Below, piece by piece: positions 40,001 to 49,560 of a DNA stretch of 51,230 bases. Made by a program: the position numbers and the translations under genes. Each line of letters starts with the position of its first letter. Position 1 is the stretch's first letter. Source of the DNA: DASQFD01 sp035633255. Its GTDB lineage: Bacteria > Actinomycetota > Actinomycetes > Actinomycetales > Dermatophilaceae. The notes below the pieces were generated by a model. The model was not told the origin of the DNA and made no database searches. It was given only the letters and a program-made list of their open reading frames with translations. The stretch lies in NCBI GenBank assembly GCA_035633255.1, contig DASQFD010000104.1, positions 1 through 51,230 on the forward strand. Reading direction: 5' to 3'.

Positions 40001-42025
40001 CACCACCTGGCGCCAGGAGAGCGCGGCGGCGAGGACGAGCCGGTTCAGCCCGTCGGACTCCGCCCGGCCGTCCCACACGGCCAGCACCGCGCCCTCGAAG
40101 AGCTCCCGCAGCCGGTCGTGCGGCATCGCGTCCCAGATGCGGGGGTCGACGACGCGCAGCCCGAAGTCGTAGACGTCGAGGACCGTGCCGTCCTCGCGGG
40201 TGATGTCGTAGGGCTGCTCGTCGACGACCTCGACACCCATGTCACTCAAGATGGGCAGGATGTCGGTGAGCGAGAGCGGGTCGAGCCGGAAGAGCTTGAA
40301 GCGGCGGAACCGCGGTGAGGCGTCGGCCGGCTTGTACAGCGCGACGCTGGTGCGGCGGTCCTGGCCGAGCCGGTCGAGGTGCGAGAGGTCCGCGACGCCC
40401 TGCCAGACCGAGAACACCTCCTCGTAGGCCATCGGGAAGCCGCGCCCGAACCGGTCCATCAGCCGGTGTGCCTCGACCTCGCCGAGCCGCTCGGTGAGCG
40501 CGTCGGTGAGCCGGTCCGACCAGGTCCGGCTCACCTCCACGAGACGGTGCTCCAGCTCCGCACGCTGCTCCTCTGAGAGCCGGTGCACGCGCGTGCCCCG
40601 CGGCATCCGGACGACGAACTGCAGTCGCGACAGGGCGCTCTCGCTCACCCGGGCGGTGAACTCGACGCTCTCGCCACCGAACGCGCCCTGGAGGATCTCC
40701 GCCATCTTCACCCGGACGGTGGTGTTGTAGCGGTCGCGCGGGATGTAGACCAGGCAGGAGGCGAAGCGGCCGAAGTCGTCCTCGCGGACGAAGAGCTTGG
40801 TGCGGCGGCGCTCCTGCAGGTGGGTGACGGCCAGCGCCGTCTCGTAGAGCTGGTCGGTGGAGGCCTGGAACAGCTCGTCACGCGGGTAGGTCTCGAGCAC
40901 CCCGAGCAGGTCCTTGCCGGTGTGGGAGTCCAGCGAGACCCCGGACCTCTCCAGCACCCCGTGCACCTTCTCGGCGACCAGGGGCAGCCGCATCACCGAG
41001 TCGGTGTAGGCGGTGGAGGCGTAGAGCCCGAGGAAGCGCCGCTCCCCCACGACCTCCCCGGCCTCGTCGTGGACCTTGACCCCGACGTAGTCCAGGTATG
41101 CCGGGCGGTGCACCGTCGAGCGCGAGTTCGCCTTGGTGACCACGAGGATCCGGGGCTGGTGGGCGAGCTCGCTGGCCTCCCGCGAGAGGGGCATCATCGG
41201 CCGGCCCAGCGGGGGGTCGCTGCGCATCAGACCGAGCCCGCTGCCGGTGACCGGGCGGCTGAACTCGCCCTCCGGGGTGCGCTCGAGCCGGTACTCGCGG
41301 TAGCCGAGGAAGGTGAAGTGGTCGTCGGCCATCCAGCGGAGGAAGCCGATCGCGCGGGCCACCTCGTCGTCGGGAAGGCCGGGCGGCGGGCTCCCCTCGA
41401 GCTCCGCGGCGACGACGAGGCACCGGGTGCGCATCCTCGGCCAGTCCTCGACCGACTCCCGCACGTCCTCCAGGACGCCCTGGATGCGGGCCCGGACGGC
41501 GTCGCGGCGAGCCGCGTCGCTCTCGCGGTCCACCACGAGCAGCATCCACGACTCGGGGATCCGCCCGACGCTGCCCTTGGTGCGGGTCATCGCGGGGTCG
41601 AGGTCGAGGACCTCCTCGAGCTCGCCGGCGGCGTCGCGGGTGACGACGAGCTGGGGGTGGACGAGCAGGTGGATGTCGATGCCCAGGCCGACGACGCACG
41701 CGGTCACCGAGTCGACGAGGAACGGCACGTCGTCGGTGACGACCTGCACCACGGTCCGCGAGCTGGACCAGCCGTCCGCCTCCGTGGTGGGGTTGAAGAC
41801 GCGGACATTCGCGGTGCCGGGCAGGCGGTGGCGGGCCAGGTCGAGGTGCGCGGCGGCGGCGCCGGCGAGGACCTCCGACTCGCGCGCGGCCAGCTCCTCG
41901 GCCGCCACGTGCCGGTAGTAGCGCTCCACGAAGTCGCGGCCGGCCCCCGAGTGGGCGGTGGCGGCGAAGGCCTCGGCCACCTGCTGCAGGACGTCGGGGC
42001 GGACCGGAACCGGTGACTCGGGCAT
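37076..42025 (-). CDS. gdh: NAD-specific glutamate dehydrogenase (large, about 180-kDa class)
   Basis: The 1649-residue product belongs to the large NAD-GDH class described in Streptomyces clavuligerus and M. tuberculosis and deaminates glutamate to 2-oxoglutarate. An N-terminal regulatory part with ACT-like folds (about 1-600) precedes the catalytic region: GGLRWSDRREDFRTEILG, KAQLVKNAVIVPTGSKGGF (about residues 865-885), DMSGDVFGNGML, and EGGNLGLTQLGR, with a long helical C-terminus. ATG 42025 is chosen; an upstream extension has unlike sequence. A 5' leader of about 70 nt from a TAGGCT -10 element contains a small hairpin (42077-42094). It fits with pruA nearby, which supplies glutamate. 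Confidence 0.95.
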   Translation of the reverse strand: MPESPVPVRPDVLQQVAEAFAATAHSGAGRDFVERYYRHVAAEELAARESEVLAGAAAAHLDLARHRLPGTANVRVFNPTTEADGWSSSRTVVQVVTDDVPFLVDSVTACVVGLGIDIHLLVHPQLVVTRDAAGELEEVLDLDPAMTRTKGSVGRIPESWMLLVVDRESDAARRDAVRARIQGVLEDVRESVEDWPRMRTRCLVVAAELEGSPPPGLPDDEVARAIGFLRWMADDHFTFLGYREYRLERTPEGEFSRPVTGSGLGLMRSDPPLGRPMMPLSREASELAHQPRILVVTKANSRSTVHRPAYLDYVGVKVHDEAGEVVGERRFLGLYASTAYTDSVMRLPLVAEKVHGVLERSGVSLDSHTGKDLLGVLETYPRDELFQASTDQLYETALAVTHLQERRRTKLFVREDDFGRFASCLVYIPRDRYNTTVRVKMAEILQGAFGGESVEFTARVSESALSRLQFVVRMPRGTRVHRLSEEQRAELEHRLVEVSRTWSDRLTDALTERLGEVEAHRLMDRFGRGFPMAYEEVFSVWQGVADLSHLDRLGQDRRTSVALYKPADASPRFRRFKLFRLDPLSLTDILPILSDMGVEVVDEQPYDITREDGTVLDVYDFGLRVVDPRIWDAMPHDRLRELFEGAVLAVWDGRAESDGLNRLVLAAALSWRQVVVLRAVAKYLRQTQTTFSQRYVEEALVLNPGIARDLVELFEIRFDPDRYAGRGAAEEAAARTAAAEEVAARVVDALDEVSSLDHDRIIRSFLGVIRAGLRTNFYQHGDPGAESPSGAAAPGKDYVSLKLDPRAVPDLPAPRPAFEIWVYSPRVEGVHLRFGPVARGGLRWSDRREDFRTEILGLVKAQLVKNAVIVPTGSKGGFYAKSLPDPATDREAWLTEGKAAYRTFIRGLLDLTDNRVSGAIVPPERTVRHDGNDPYLVVAADKGTATFSDLANGIAREYGFWLDDAFASGGSVGYDHKAMGITARGAWESVKRHFREMDVDTQATDFTVVGVGDMSGDVFGNGMLLSEHIRLVAAFDHRHLFLDPDPDAATSFAERRRLFELPRSSWEDYDRSLLSEGGGVFPRTLKSVPVTPQMVAALGLPEDTTAMTPAQLMRAILLAPVDLLWNGGIGTYVKASTEDHRAAGDRANDAIRVDGGELRAKVVGEGGNLGLTQLGRVEAAFAGVRVNTDAIDNSAGVDTSDHEVNIKILLGEVVRAGELTLDARNELLASMTDDVAAHVLRDNYEQNVLLGNARAQQHVMAPVHERLMRWLEERGDLDRGLEFLPSDAELQKRVHDDDGLASPEFAVLVAYAKLALKEDLLASGLPDDPYFAQTLTEYFPPALRTRHAAELGEHPLRREIVTNAVANSLVNRGGITFVFRAAEETGATPEQVTRAFVVAREVFGLADYVAEVEALDATVPTSAQTELYLEFRRLLDRAVRWFLSSRSSGLDIRVEIDHFAAVVGQLTPMVPDLLKGEERRRLERRAGALEEVGVPHDLAVRCASLLDGFSLLDIVDIAAETGRPPAHVAPLYFLISEQFGIDAMLQKVTRLPREDRWDSLARGALRDDLYAVLESLSRAVIEANADEPDGAPLRQFERWSLANADTIQRSATALRSIRRLSDPNIAALSVALRSLRSVVRAGGSGASGG

Positions 42026-42076
42026 GGGTATCGCTGGAGTTCCTTGACGGGGCGGGTCGCCGAACGGTGTCGGCCA

Positions 42077-42094
42077 GGGCACGGCGCTGTGCCC
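42077..42094 (-). promoter_or_regulatory. Small hairpin in the gdh leader
   Basis: GGGCAC and GTGCCC pair around a 6-nt loop about 50 nt upstream of the gdh ATG. Its role, if any, is unknown. Confidence 0.3.
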
Positions 42095-42157
42095 GGCCCG
42101 AGCCTATCCACTCCGGAGGGGCCTGTGGACGGGGCCGATCGGGTCCGCCGACCGCCC

Positions 42158-42163
42158 TAGAGT
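42158..42163 (+). promoter_or_regulatory. -10-like hexamer of a leaderless gene pair
   Basis: TAGAGT ends 6 nt before GTG 42170; no Shine-Dalgarno. Confidence 0.55.
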
Positions 42164-42169
42164 GGCGGG

Positions 42170-42457
42170 GTGCCTGCCGCTGCGGACCCCGGCGCCGCGG
42201 GGGACGTCGTCGCCGCCCTCGACGCGCTGCGGGCGCGAGCGGCCGCCGTCGAGGAGGACCTGCTCGCGTGCCTCGCCGTCGTCGGCGAGCCCGGGCCGCA
42301 ACGGGTCCTCGACGACTGGCTCGACCAGGGGGTGGACGCCCTGCGGGCGCTCGCCGAGGAGGCAGCGGCCGCGCGCTCGGTGGTGGCCCGGTATGCCGTC
42401 GCGCCGCGTCCGGGTGCCCCGGCGCGGCCGCGTTCCCGCTCGGAGGCGGGGCCGTGA
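42170..42457 (+). CDS. Small alpha-helical protein, first of a coupled pair
   Basis: The product is 95 residues, starting with GTG, predicted almost entirely helical (ALDALRARAAAVEEDLLACLAVV; VDALRALAEEAAAARSVVARYAV) with a basic Pro/Arg-rich tail. I do not recognise the family. The size and helical hairpin layout resemble WXG100/ESX-type secreted proteins, but no W-x-G motif is present in this member (DDWLDQG is the nearest). Its TGA overlaps the GTG of the next gene (GTGA), so the two products are made together and may pair. Confidence 0.75.
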   Translation: MPAAADPGAAGDVVAALDALRARAAAVEEDLLACLAVVGEPGPQRVLDDWLDQGVDALRALAEEAAAARSVVARYAVAPRPGAPARPRSRSEAGP

Positions 42458-42978
42458 GCCGGCCGGTGCCGGGTGACCCGGCCTCGCTCTCCGCGTGCGG
42501 CGCCACGACGTCCCGGGCCGGCGCCCGGCTGGCCGAGGACGCGGAGCGGGCGCGCACGGCATACCGGCAGCTCGCGGACGGCTGGCCCGGCCGCACCTCG
42601 GTGGCGACCCGGCGCGCCGGGGACGCCCTGGCGCAGGCGGCCACCGAGGTGGCGACGGAGCTGGTGCGGGGCGGGGCGGCGCTGCAGGAGTGCGCCACCG
42701 AGCTGGCCGAGCTGGCGGCGCGCGCGCGACAGACGGCCGAGCGGGCCGCCGCGCTCGGCCTCCGGGTGCGGAGCGGACGGGTCGAGCTCGCCTGGGGCCT
42801 GACCGGGGAGGCGAGCGCCGCCGGGGCCGCCGAGCGGGAGGCGGACCGGCAGCGGCTCCAGGCGGAGCTGGACGCGGTGGCCACCCTCGCTCGGCGGCGG
42901 CGCGACCGGCTCCTGACCACCCTGGCCGGCTCCACCGGCACGCTGGTCGGGGTCTCCGACCGGGTGCGCGCCGGGTGA
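42454..42978 (+). CDS. Alpha-helical protein, WXG-like, coupled partner
   Basis: The product is 174 residues, all-helical. GARLAEDAERARTAYRQLADGWPGRTS has a W-P-G turn between two helices, as in WXG100 proteins, followed by long Ala/Glu/Arg helices (LVRGGAALQECATELAELAARARQT) and a second coiled segment. No signal peptide or membrane helix. A GGAGG 7 nt upstream and GTGA overlap with the first gene support the start. A link to the FtsK-like secretion ATPase at 30-34 kb is inference only. Confidence 0.75.
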   Translation: MSRPVPGDPASLSACGATTSRAGARLAEDAERARTAYRQLADGWPGRTSVATRRAGDALAQAATEVATELVRGGAALQECATELAELAARARQTAERAAALGLRVRSGRVELAWGLTGEASAAGAAEREADRQRLQAELDAVATLARRRRDRLLTTLAGSTGTLVGVSDRVRAG

Positions 42979-43062
42979 GACCCGGAGCACGCTGGCCCGC
43001 GCCGGTCCGGGAGGTGAGAGGATCGGGCCCCCGCCCGCTCGACGACGCCCGGAGGACCGCCG

Positions 43063-43557
43063 GTGAAGGTGAACATGCGCGAGGAGTTCGACGCGACCCC
43101 CGACGAGGTGTTCGCCATCCTCGCCGACCCGGTCTTCCAGGACGCCAAGGCAACGGCCACCAGCACCGGCAACTACACGGCCAGGGTCGACGGGACAGGG
43201 GACCTGGTCACGATCCACACCGAGCGGCACCTGCCGACCGCGACGATGCCGGACCACCTTCGCGGCTTCGTCGGCGAGCACCTGAGCATCGTCGAGACCC
43301 AGCGGTGGGGGCCGGCCGAGCCGGACGGCAGCCGGCACGGCGTCATCGACAGCCACGTCAAGGGGATGCCGGTGACCCTGCGGGGGACGGTGTCGCTGGA
43401 GCCGACGCCCTCCGGGGGCAGCGTCGAGGCGATGGACGCGGAGATCCGCGCCAGCATCCCCTTCCTCGGCGGGCGGGTCGAGAGGGCGGCCGCGCAGCCC
43501 ATCGAGACGGCGGCGCGCCACGAGTTCCGGCTGGTGAAGGAGTTCCTCGCGCGGTAG
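43063..43557 (+). CDS. DUF2505 domain protein (SRPBCC-like)
   Basis: The product is 164 residues from GTG 43063. The N-terminus MKVNMREEFDATPDEVFAILAD is the START/SRPBCC opening strand and helix, YTARVDGTGDLVTIHTERHLPT follows, and a long C-terminal helix (AAQPIETAARHEFRLVKEF) closes the domain, as in actinobacterial DUF2505 proteins. A hydrophobic ligand pocket is expected, but the ligand is unknown. GGAGG 8 nt upstream is the ribosome site. It converges on pruA with a 20-bp gap. Confidence 0.88.
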   Translation: MKVNMREEFDATPDEVFAILADPVFQDAKATATSTGNYTARVDGTGDLVTIHTERHLPTATMPDHLRGFVGEHLSIVETQRWGPAEPDGSRHGVIDSHVKGMPVTLRGTVSLEPTPSGGSVEAMDAEIRASIPFLGGRVERAAAQPIETAARHEFRLVKEFLAR

Positions 43558-43577
43558 CGCCGCGCGGGCTCGTGTCC

Positions 43578-45206
<1,629 letters not shown>

Positions 45207-45286
45207 GGTCGAGGGCTCCTCGTGGTGGTGAGGGTGGTCAGGCGTGGTGCGGCGGCAGTGGCCGAGGTGCCGGCCGCCCGCCGCGG

Positions 45287-45330
45287 GTCAAGTCAGTCAG
45301 GTCAGCCAGGTCAGGTCAGGTCAGGTCAGG
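45287..45330. repeat. GTCAG pentanucleotide-type microsatellite
   Basis: GTCAG/GTCAGG blocks repeat about eight times, including an uninterrupted run of four at the right end. It lies 8 bp past the DUF6912 gene's stop (its 3' side on the minus strand) and 80 bp upstream of the pruA start. The remainder of 45207-45338 shows no gene. Confidence 0.88.
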
Positions 45331-45338
45331 CCATCGTG

Positions 45339-45785
45339 TCACGGGTGGCGGCGCGTCACCGGCCCGCGGCTCTCGACCAGGGCGAGCACGTCGTCGAGCT
45401 CGGTGACGTCGAACCAGAGCAGGTCCCGGTCCGGCCCACCGGGCACCTCGTCGACGTGGAAGGAGACCACGTCGCGCAGCGCGACGGGAGCCCGGACCCG
45501 GACCTCCGTAGCCTCGGGACCACCGACCTCGACCACGTCCCCGCTGTCGACGTCGGCGCTGGCGACCACCCGCGGGGCGTGGCCGCTCACCCGCCCGCCA
45601 GCGGCCGCGGCGGCCGCCGACCACGCGGCGTGCTCGAGCTCCTCGACGTCGGTCGTCAGGCCGGGGCGGCCCTGCCGGCTGGTGACCGCGTGGGCCGGGA
45701 TGGGGGGCGGCCCGATGCTCCCGCCGTGCCGCAGCGTCGCGACGCCGGCCGGGTCGAGGGGGACGTAGACGCGGGTCTGTGGCAC
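45339..45785 (-). CDS. DUF6912-like protein, unknown function
   Basis: The product is 148 residues from GTG 45785. The opening TRVYVPLDPAGVATLRHGG is typical of a small actinobacterial family (named DUF6912, from memory), followed by HAVTSRQGRPGLTTDVEELEHAAWSAAAAAA and an alternation of strands ending WFDVTELDDVLAL. No motif suggests catalysis. GGAGGAG 4 nt upstream of the GTG is a strong ribosome site. It follows the acyltransferase gene by 24 bp and is probably in the same transcript. Confidence 0.8.
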   Translation of the reverse strand: MPQTRVYVPLDPAGVATLRHGGSIGPPPIPAHAVTSRQGRPGLTTDVEELEHAAWSAAAAAAGGRVSGHAPRVVASADVDSGDVVEVGGPEATEVRVRAPVALRDVVSFHVDEVPGGPDRDLLWFDVTELDDVLALVESRGPVTRRHP

Positions 45786-45809
45786 GGTGCTCCTCCGGCG
45801 CGGGGCGGG

Positions 45810-47237
45810 TCAGGCCCGACGGGCGCGAGGCGCCTCGAGCAGCTCGGAGAGCGCGTCGAGGACGGACTGGCCGAGCACGTCCGCGTCCGGCAGGGCGTCC
45901 CGGTCGGCGTACAGGCCGTAGTAGACCCCGCCGTCGTAGGACGTCAGCCCGATGGAGAGCGCCTGGCCGGCGCCCAGCGGCTCCACCGGGTAGGTCGACA
46001 CCATCCGCGCCCCTCCGCAGTACAGCGGCTGCTGGGGGCCGGGCACGTTGGTGATGGCGACGTTGAACAGGCGCCGGGACACGGCGCTGCCGAGGCGGGC
46101 GCCGAGGGCGTGCATGGTCGGCGGCGTGAAGCCGGTGAGGCCCGCGAGGGTGTCCGCCGCGACCGCGCGGCCCTCCATCTGCTGGCGCATCGCGAAGGCG
46201 ACCTGGTGCAGGCGCATCGACGGCCCGGGCTCGCCCACCGGGAGGTCGACGAAGGCGGCGGCGAGCTCGCGGCCGTTCTCGGGGCCGTCCCCGTCCGCGT
46301 GCTGCACGCTGACCGGCACCATGGCGCGGATCGTCGTGGACGGGTGGACCGCCTCGCCGCGGGTGAGCAGCCAGGACCGGAAGGCCCCCGCGATCGTGGC
46401 GAGGATGACGTCGGTGACCGACAGCTCGTCGGCGAAGGTGCCCTGGGCCAGCCGCGACCGGACCCGGCGGTAGTCCTCCAGGTCGGTGCCGATCATGACG
46501 AAGCGCCGGGCGCGGCCGACCTCGGCGTTCAGCGGGGAGGTGGGCGCCGGCCGCGCGGAGACCCGCACCAGGGTCGTCAGCACGCTCCCGGCCGCGCCGG
46601 CGACCCGCCCCGCCGTCGCCTTGAGGTCGGCCACCCCGGACTGCACGGTCTCGATGACCTGGCCGGGACCGCGGACCGTGTCCGCGAGGGCGCCGACGAC
46701 GAGCTCCGCGGTGGTGGGCTCCCGGCTCGGGCGCCAGGTGGCGGGGAGCTCCTCGTCCTGCCCGGGCCGGCCGTCGACGATGAGGTGCCCGATGTCGACG
46801 GCGTTCAGCCCGTCGACGAGGGCCTGGTGGGTCTTGCTGACGATCGCGAACCGGTCCAGGGCGAGACCCTCGACGAGGTAGACCTCCCAGAGGGGCCGGT
46901 TCTGGTCCAGGGGCCGGGGCTGGATGCGCGCCACCAGCTCCTCGAGCTGCTCGTCGCTGCCCGGCTGCGGCAGGGCGGACCGCCGGACGTGGTAGGTCAC
47001 GTCGAACCGCTCGTCGTCGACCCACACCGGGTTGGCGAGCCGGCCCGGCACGTGGCGCACCCGCTGGCGGTAGCGCGGGGAGAGGGCGATGCGCCGGGAG
47101 ATCAGGGTGAGCAGATTGTCGTAGTCGAAGCCCTCGGTCGGCTTGTCGAACACCATCACCGAGCCCACGTGCATGGGCGTGAGCCCGTCGTCGAGGTGCA
47201 GGAAGGAGGTGTCCAGTGAGCTCAGGCGGTCGACCAC
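45810..47237 (-). CDS. WS/DGAT-type O-acyltransferase with altered HHxxxDG motif
   Basis: The 475-residue product matches wax ester synthase/diacylglycerol acyltransferases along its length: SSLDTSFLHLDDGLTPMHVG, LSPRYRQRV, the PLDQNRPLWEVYLVEG block, the acyl-transfer motif, ILATIAGAFRSWL, NVAITNVPGPQQPLY. The active-site motif, normally H-H-x-x-x-D-G, here reads HQALVDG (residues 137-143), with Gln where the catalytic second His is expected. It may still act by a variant mechanism, or act on other substrates. GTG start; GACGAT 6 nt upstream may be a leaderless -10. Confidence 0.9.
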   Translation of the reverse strand: MVDRLSSLDTSFLHLDDGLTPMHVGSVMVFDKPTEGFDYDNLLTLISRRIALSPRYRQRVRHVPGRLANPVWVDDERFDVTYHVRRSALPQPGSDEQLEELVARIQPRPLDQNRPLWEVYLVEGLALDRFAIVSKTHQALVDGLNAVDIGHLIVDGRPGQDEELPATWRPSREPTTAELVVGALADTVRGPGQVIETVQSGVADLKATAGRVAGAAGSVLTTLVRVSARPAPTSPLNAEVGRARRFVMIGTDLEDYRRVRSRLAQGTFADELSVTDVILATIAGAFRSWLLTRGEAVHPSTTIRAMVPVSVQHADGDGPENGRELAAAFVDLPVGEPGPSMRLHQVAFAMRQQMEGRAVAADTLAGLTGFTPPTMHALGARLGSAVSRRLFNVAITNVPGPQQPLYCGGARMVSTYPVEPLGAGQALSIGLTSYDGGVYYGLYADRDALPDADVLGQSVLDALSELLEAPRARRA

Positions 47238-47302
47238 GGGGTCATCGTCTCAGATCTCGGCCGTCCTGCCGCCCGACCGGCGGGTGGGTGGTGTGGGTCC
47301 GG

Positions 47303-48709
47303 TCACGAGGTGGCCCTCGCGCTGCGGGCCGGCAGCCACACCGGGAGCCGTGCCCGCCGGGAGGCGGCGCCCGGCCGGGCCAGCCCGGGGCGGACGGCGG
47401 CCGCGAGAACGGCGATGGCCTCGGTGAGGGGCGCCGTGGGGGCCTGCTCGACGAGGGACCGCCCCGCGAGGAGCGCGGCGTCACACTCCGCGGGTGACCA
47501 GGGGAGGAAGTGCAGCTCGGCCATCCCGGCGAAACGGCCCAGCACCTCGCTGATCGCACGCTCCGGGCGCGGGCCCGCGGCCGAGGCGCGGACCTTGTTG
47601 ACCACGACGGTGGGCGGCGGTGACGGGACCACGGCGACGTCCTGCACGGCCCGCACCAGCCGCTGCAGCCCGACCGGGTCGGCCGCGCCGACGACGACGA
47701 GCGAGGTGGCGCGCTCGAGCGCGACCAGGGTCGCGGCGTTGCGGCGCGGTGCGGCGGTGTCGTAGCTGAGCTCCTCGTCGTCCTCGATGGCGAAGCCGCA
47801 GTCCACGACCACGTGGTCGACGAGCCGGCGGGCGAGGTCGAGGACGTCCTCCACGGCCGCGGCCCGCAGCTCCGGCCACCGCTCGGGGCGCGGCAGGCCG
47901 GTGAGGACCCGGAGTCCGGGCGTGACCTCCGGGCTGAGCCGGGCCAGGCCGGGCAGGTCGAGCGTGCCGTGCTCGGAGGCTCGCGCGGCCGCCGCCACGC
48001 CCGGTGCCTCGTCGACCAGGGCGAGCACCTGGGCGACGCTGGCGCCCCAGGTGTCGAGGTCGACGAGCAGGGTGCGCACCCCGGAGGCGGCCATCCGCGC
48101 CGCCATGGTGACGGCCACGGTGGTGCGGCCGGGCGCGCCGGTCGGCCCCCACACCGCCGTCACCGCGGCGCGACCGCCGGAGGCCGCCGCGCCGCTCGAG
48201 CAGGTGCCGGGCTCGACGGCGAGGTCGAGGTCCGGGCCGAGTCCGGCGCCGGGGCCGCCGACGGGCCGGAGCGGGCCGGTGCCCGGCCGGACCTCGTCGG
48301 GACGCCCGGCGTCGGTGCGCGGGTCCGAGGACCGACCCGAGCCCCCGGTCGTCGTGCCCTCGGCGAGGGCCGCCAGCCGCTCCGCCACCTCCTCGGGCTC
48401 GTCACCGGGCCGCAGGACCGTGCCGACCCCCAGCTGGCGCAGCCGACGCTCGCCGTCCTCGTCCTCGCCGGCGACGAGGGCCGCGACGCGGACCCCGTGG
48501 CCCGCGAGCTGCCGGACCGCCTCCCGGTCCAGGCCGCGCAGGTCCGGGGAGACGACGGCGACCTCGGCGACCCCGGTCGCCGCGGCGGACAGCAGCTCGG
48601 CGAGGTCGGCGCAGCGCCGGACGACGCGGACCTGCGGGGTGTCCTCCAGCCCAGACACGAGGTCCGCCTCCAGCCGGTGGCTGACCGCGGTGAGGATGCC
48701 GGCACTCAC
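47303..48709 (-). CDS. CpaE/TadZ-like P-loop ATPase of pilus assembly
   Basis: The product is 468 residues from GTG 48709. Residues 1-110 resemble a receiver-like domain without phosphorylation site; a Gly/Pro/Arg-rich linker follows; residues 180-440 are a MinD/ParA-type ATPase: VWGPTGAPGRTTVAVTMAARM with Arg replacing the Walker A Lys, LLVDLDTWGASVAQVL, DHVVVDCGF, VVNKVRASA. CpaE/TadZ proteins place Flp pili at cell sites and often have altered Walker A motifs. The adjacent SAF/CpaB-like gene supports this. GGGAGCG precedes the start. Confidence 0.82.
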   Translation of the reverse strand: MSAGILTAVSHRLEADLVSGLEDTPQVRVVRRCADLAELLSAAATGVAEVAVVSPDLRGLDREAVRQLAGHGVRVAALVAGEDEDGERRLRQLGVGTVLRPGDEPEEVAERLAALAEGTTTGGSGRSSDPRTDAGRPDEVRPGTGPLRPVGGPGAGLGPDLDLAVEPGTCSSGAAASGGRAAVTAVWGPTGAPGRTTVAVTMAARMAASGVRTLLVDLDTWGASVAQVLALVDEAPGVAAAARASEHGTLDLPGLARLSPEVTPGLRVLTGLPRPERWPELRAAAVEDVLDLARRLVDHVVVDCGFAIEDDEELSYDTAAPRRNAATLVALERATSLVVVGAADPVGLQRLVRAVQDVAVVPSPPPTVVVNKVRASAAGPRPERAISEVLGRFAGMAELHFLPWSPAECDAALLAGRSLVEQAPTAPLTEAIAVLAAAVRPGLARPGAASRRARLPVWLPARSARATS

Positions 48710-48743
48710 GGTTCGCTCCCGCGGGCAACCAGGGCTCGGGCGC

Positions 48744-49421
48744 TCACGACTCGGTCCGTCCGGCGGCCGGGACCGGCACGAGGGTGATGCGGGAACCGAG
48801 GTCCACGTCACCGACGAGCTGCTGGACCCGGTCGCTGGGCACCGAGACCTGCACGGCGCGGGTCGCCGAACCGGCGCCGAGGACGCCGGTGTCGGCCGCG
48901 ACGGCCACCACACTGACCCGCTCCAGGCTCCGCTCCGGGCCCTCGAGGACCTGCAGGCCGGTGCCGGCGCCGCCGCTGTCGCGGCTCGGGCGGTTGACGT
49001 AGACCTCGACGACGGCGCCGGACCTCAGCGTGGAGGCCGAGGTGGCGTCCACGCCGAGGGTGACCGGCTGCGTCCGCACCTGGTCGCGGGAGCCGACCGC
49101 GGTCTGCGGCACGAGCTCACCGGGTCGCACCTCGCGCAGGACGAAGGTGCCGTCGGGGACGTCGCGGGTCGCGGGGAGGTAGTCGGCCGTGGCGTCCCCG
49201 ACCTGCACCTCGACCCGCACCAGGGACGACGGGGTGAGTGGCTCCCCCGGCACCAGCGAGGCGCGGGCGGCATACATGGGGACGCGCTCGTCGGCACCGG
49301 CGACCACCACGGAGCCCAGCACCGCCGAGACCAGGACCAGCACCACCCCCACCAGCAGCCGGCTGTCCCGCCAGGACGGCCGGCGGAGCCGGCTCGCCTG
49401 AGGCGTCGGCAGGTCGGTCAT
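48744..49421 (-). CDS. SAF-domain protein (CpaB/RcpC-like pilus assembly)
   Basis: The product is 225 residues. One N-terminal membrane helix (SRLLVGVVLVLVSAVLGSVVVA) is followed by a SAF domain (VPMYAARASLVPGEPLTPSSLVRVEVQVGD, then FVLREVRPGELVPQTAVGS) and a beta-rich outer part (RTQPVTLGVDATSASTLRSGAVVEVYV). CpaB/RcpC proteins of this layout help form the extracytoplasmic part of the Flp pilus apparatus. It precedes the CpaE-like gene by 34 bp, and both probably serve the tad operon 19 kb away. GAGGGGG lies upstream of the ATG. Confidence 0.85.
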   Translation of the reverse strand: MTDLPTPQASRLRRPSWRDSRLLVGVVLVLVSAVLGSVVVAGADERVPMYAARASLVPGEPLTPSSLVRVEVQVGDATADYLPATRDVPDGTFVLREVRPGELVPQTAVGSRDQVRTQPVTLGVDATSASTLRSGAVVEVYVNRPSRDSGGAGTGLQVLEGPERSLERVSVVAVAADTGVLGAGSATRAVQVSVPSDRVQQLVGDVDLGSRITLVPVPAAGRTES

Positions 49422-49548
49422 GACATCCCCCTCGTCTCGCCACGGCCGCTCCCCTCGGCGGCCGGGTCGATTCTGTCCGATCGGCCGCCCTCGTGCTCGC
49501 CGGGGGCGGCACACCTGTGGACGAACGGGGCGCGTCGGGGTCGGCTGG

Positions 49549-49554
49549 CACACT
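49549..49554 (+). promoter_or_regulatory. -10-like hexamer of the HTH gene
   Basis: CACACT ends 6 nt before GTG 49561; no Shine-Dalgarno. Confidence 0.4.
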
Positions 49555-49560
49555 GGGCGC

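Noticed and set aside
38141..42016. Several long plus-strand frames opposite the glutamate dehydrogenase gene
   Set aside because: They are shadows of gdh; codon composition is unnatural and no domain is visible.
45316..47025. A 569-codon minus-strand frame overlapping the WS/DGAT and DUF6912 genes in another frame
   Set aside because: Its translation is mostly Arg/Ala/Gly/Pro and has no motif, while both overlapping genes have clear family patterns and start signals.
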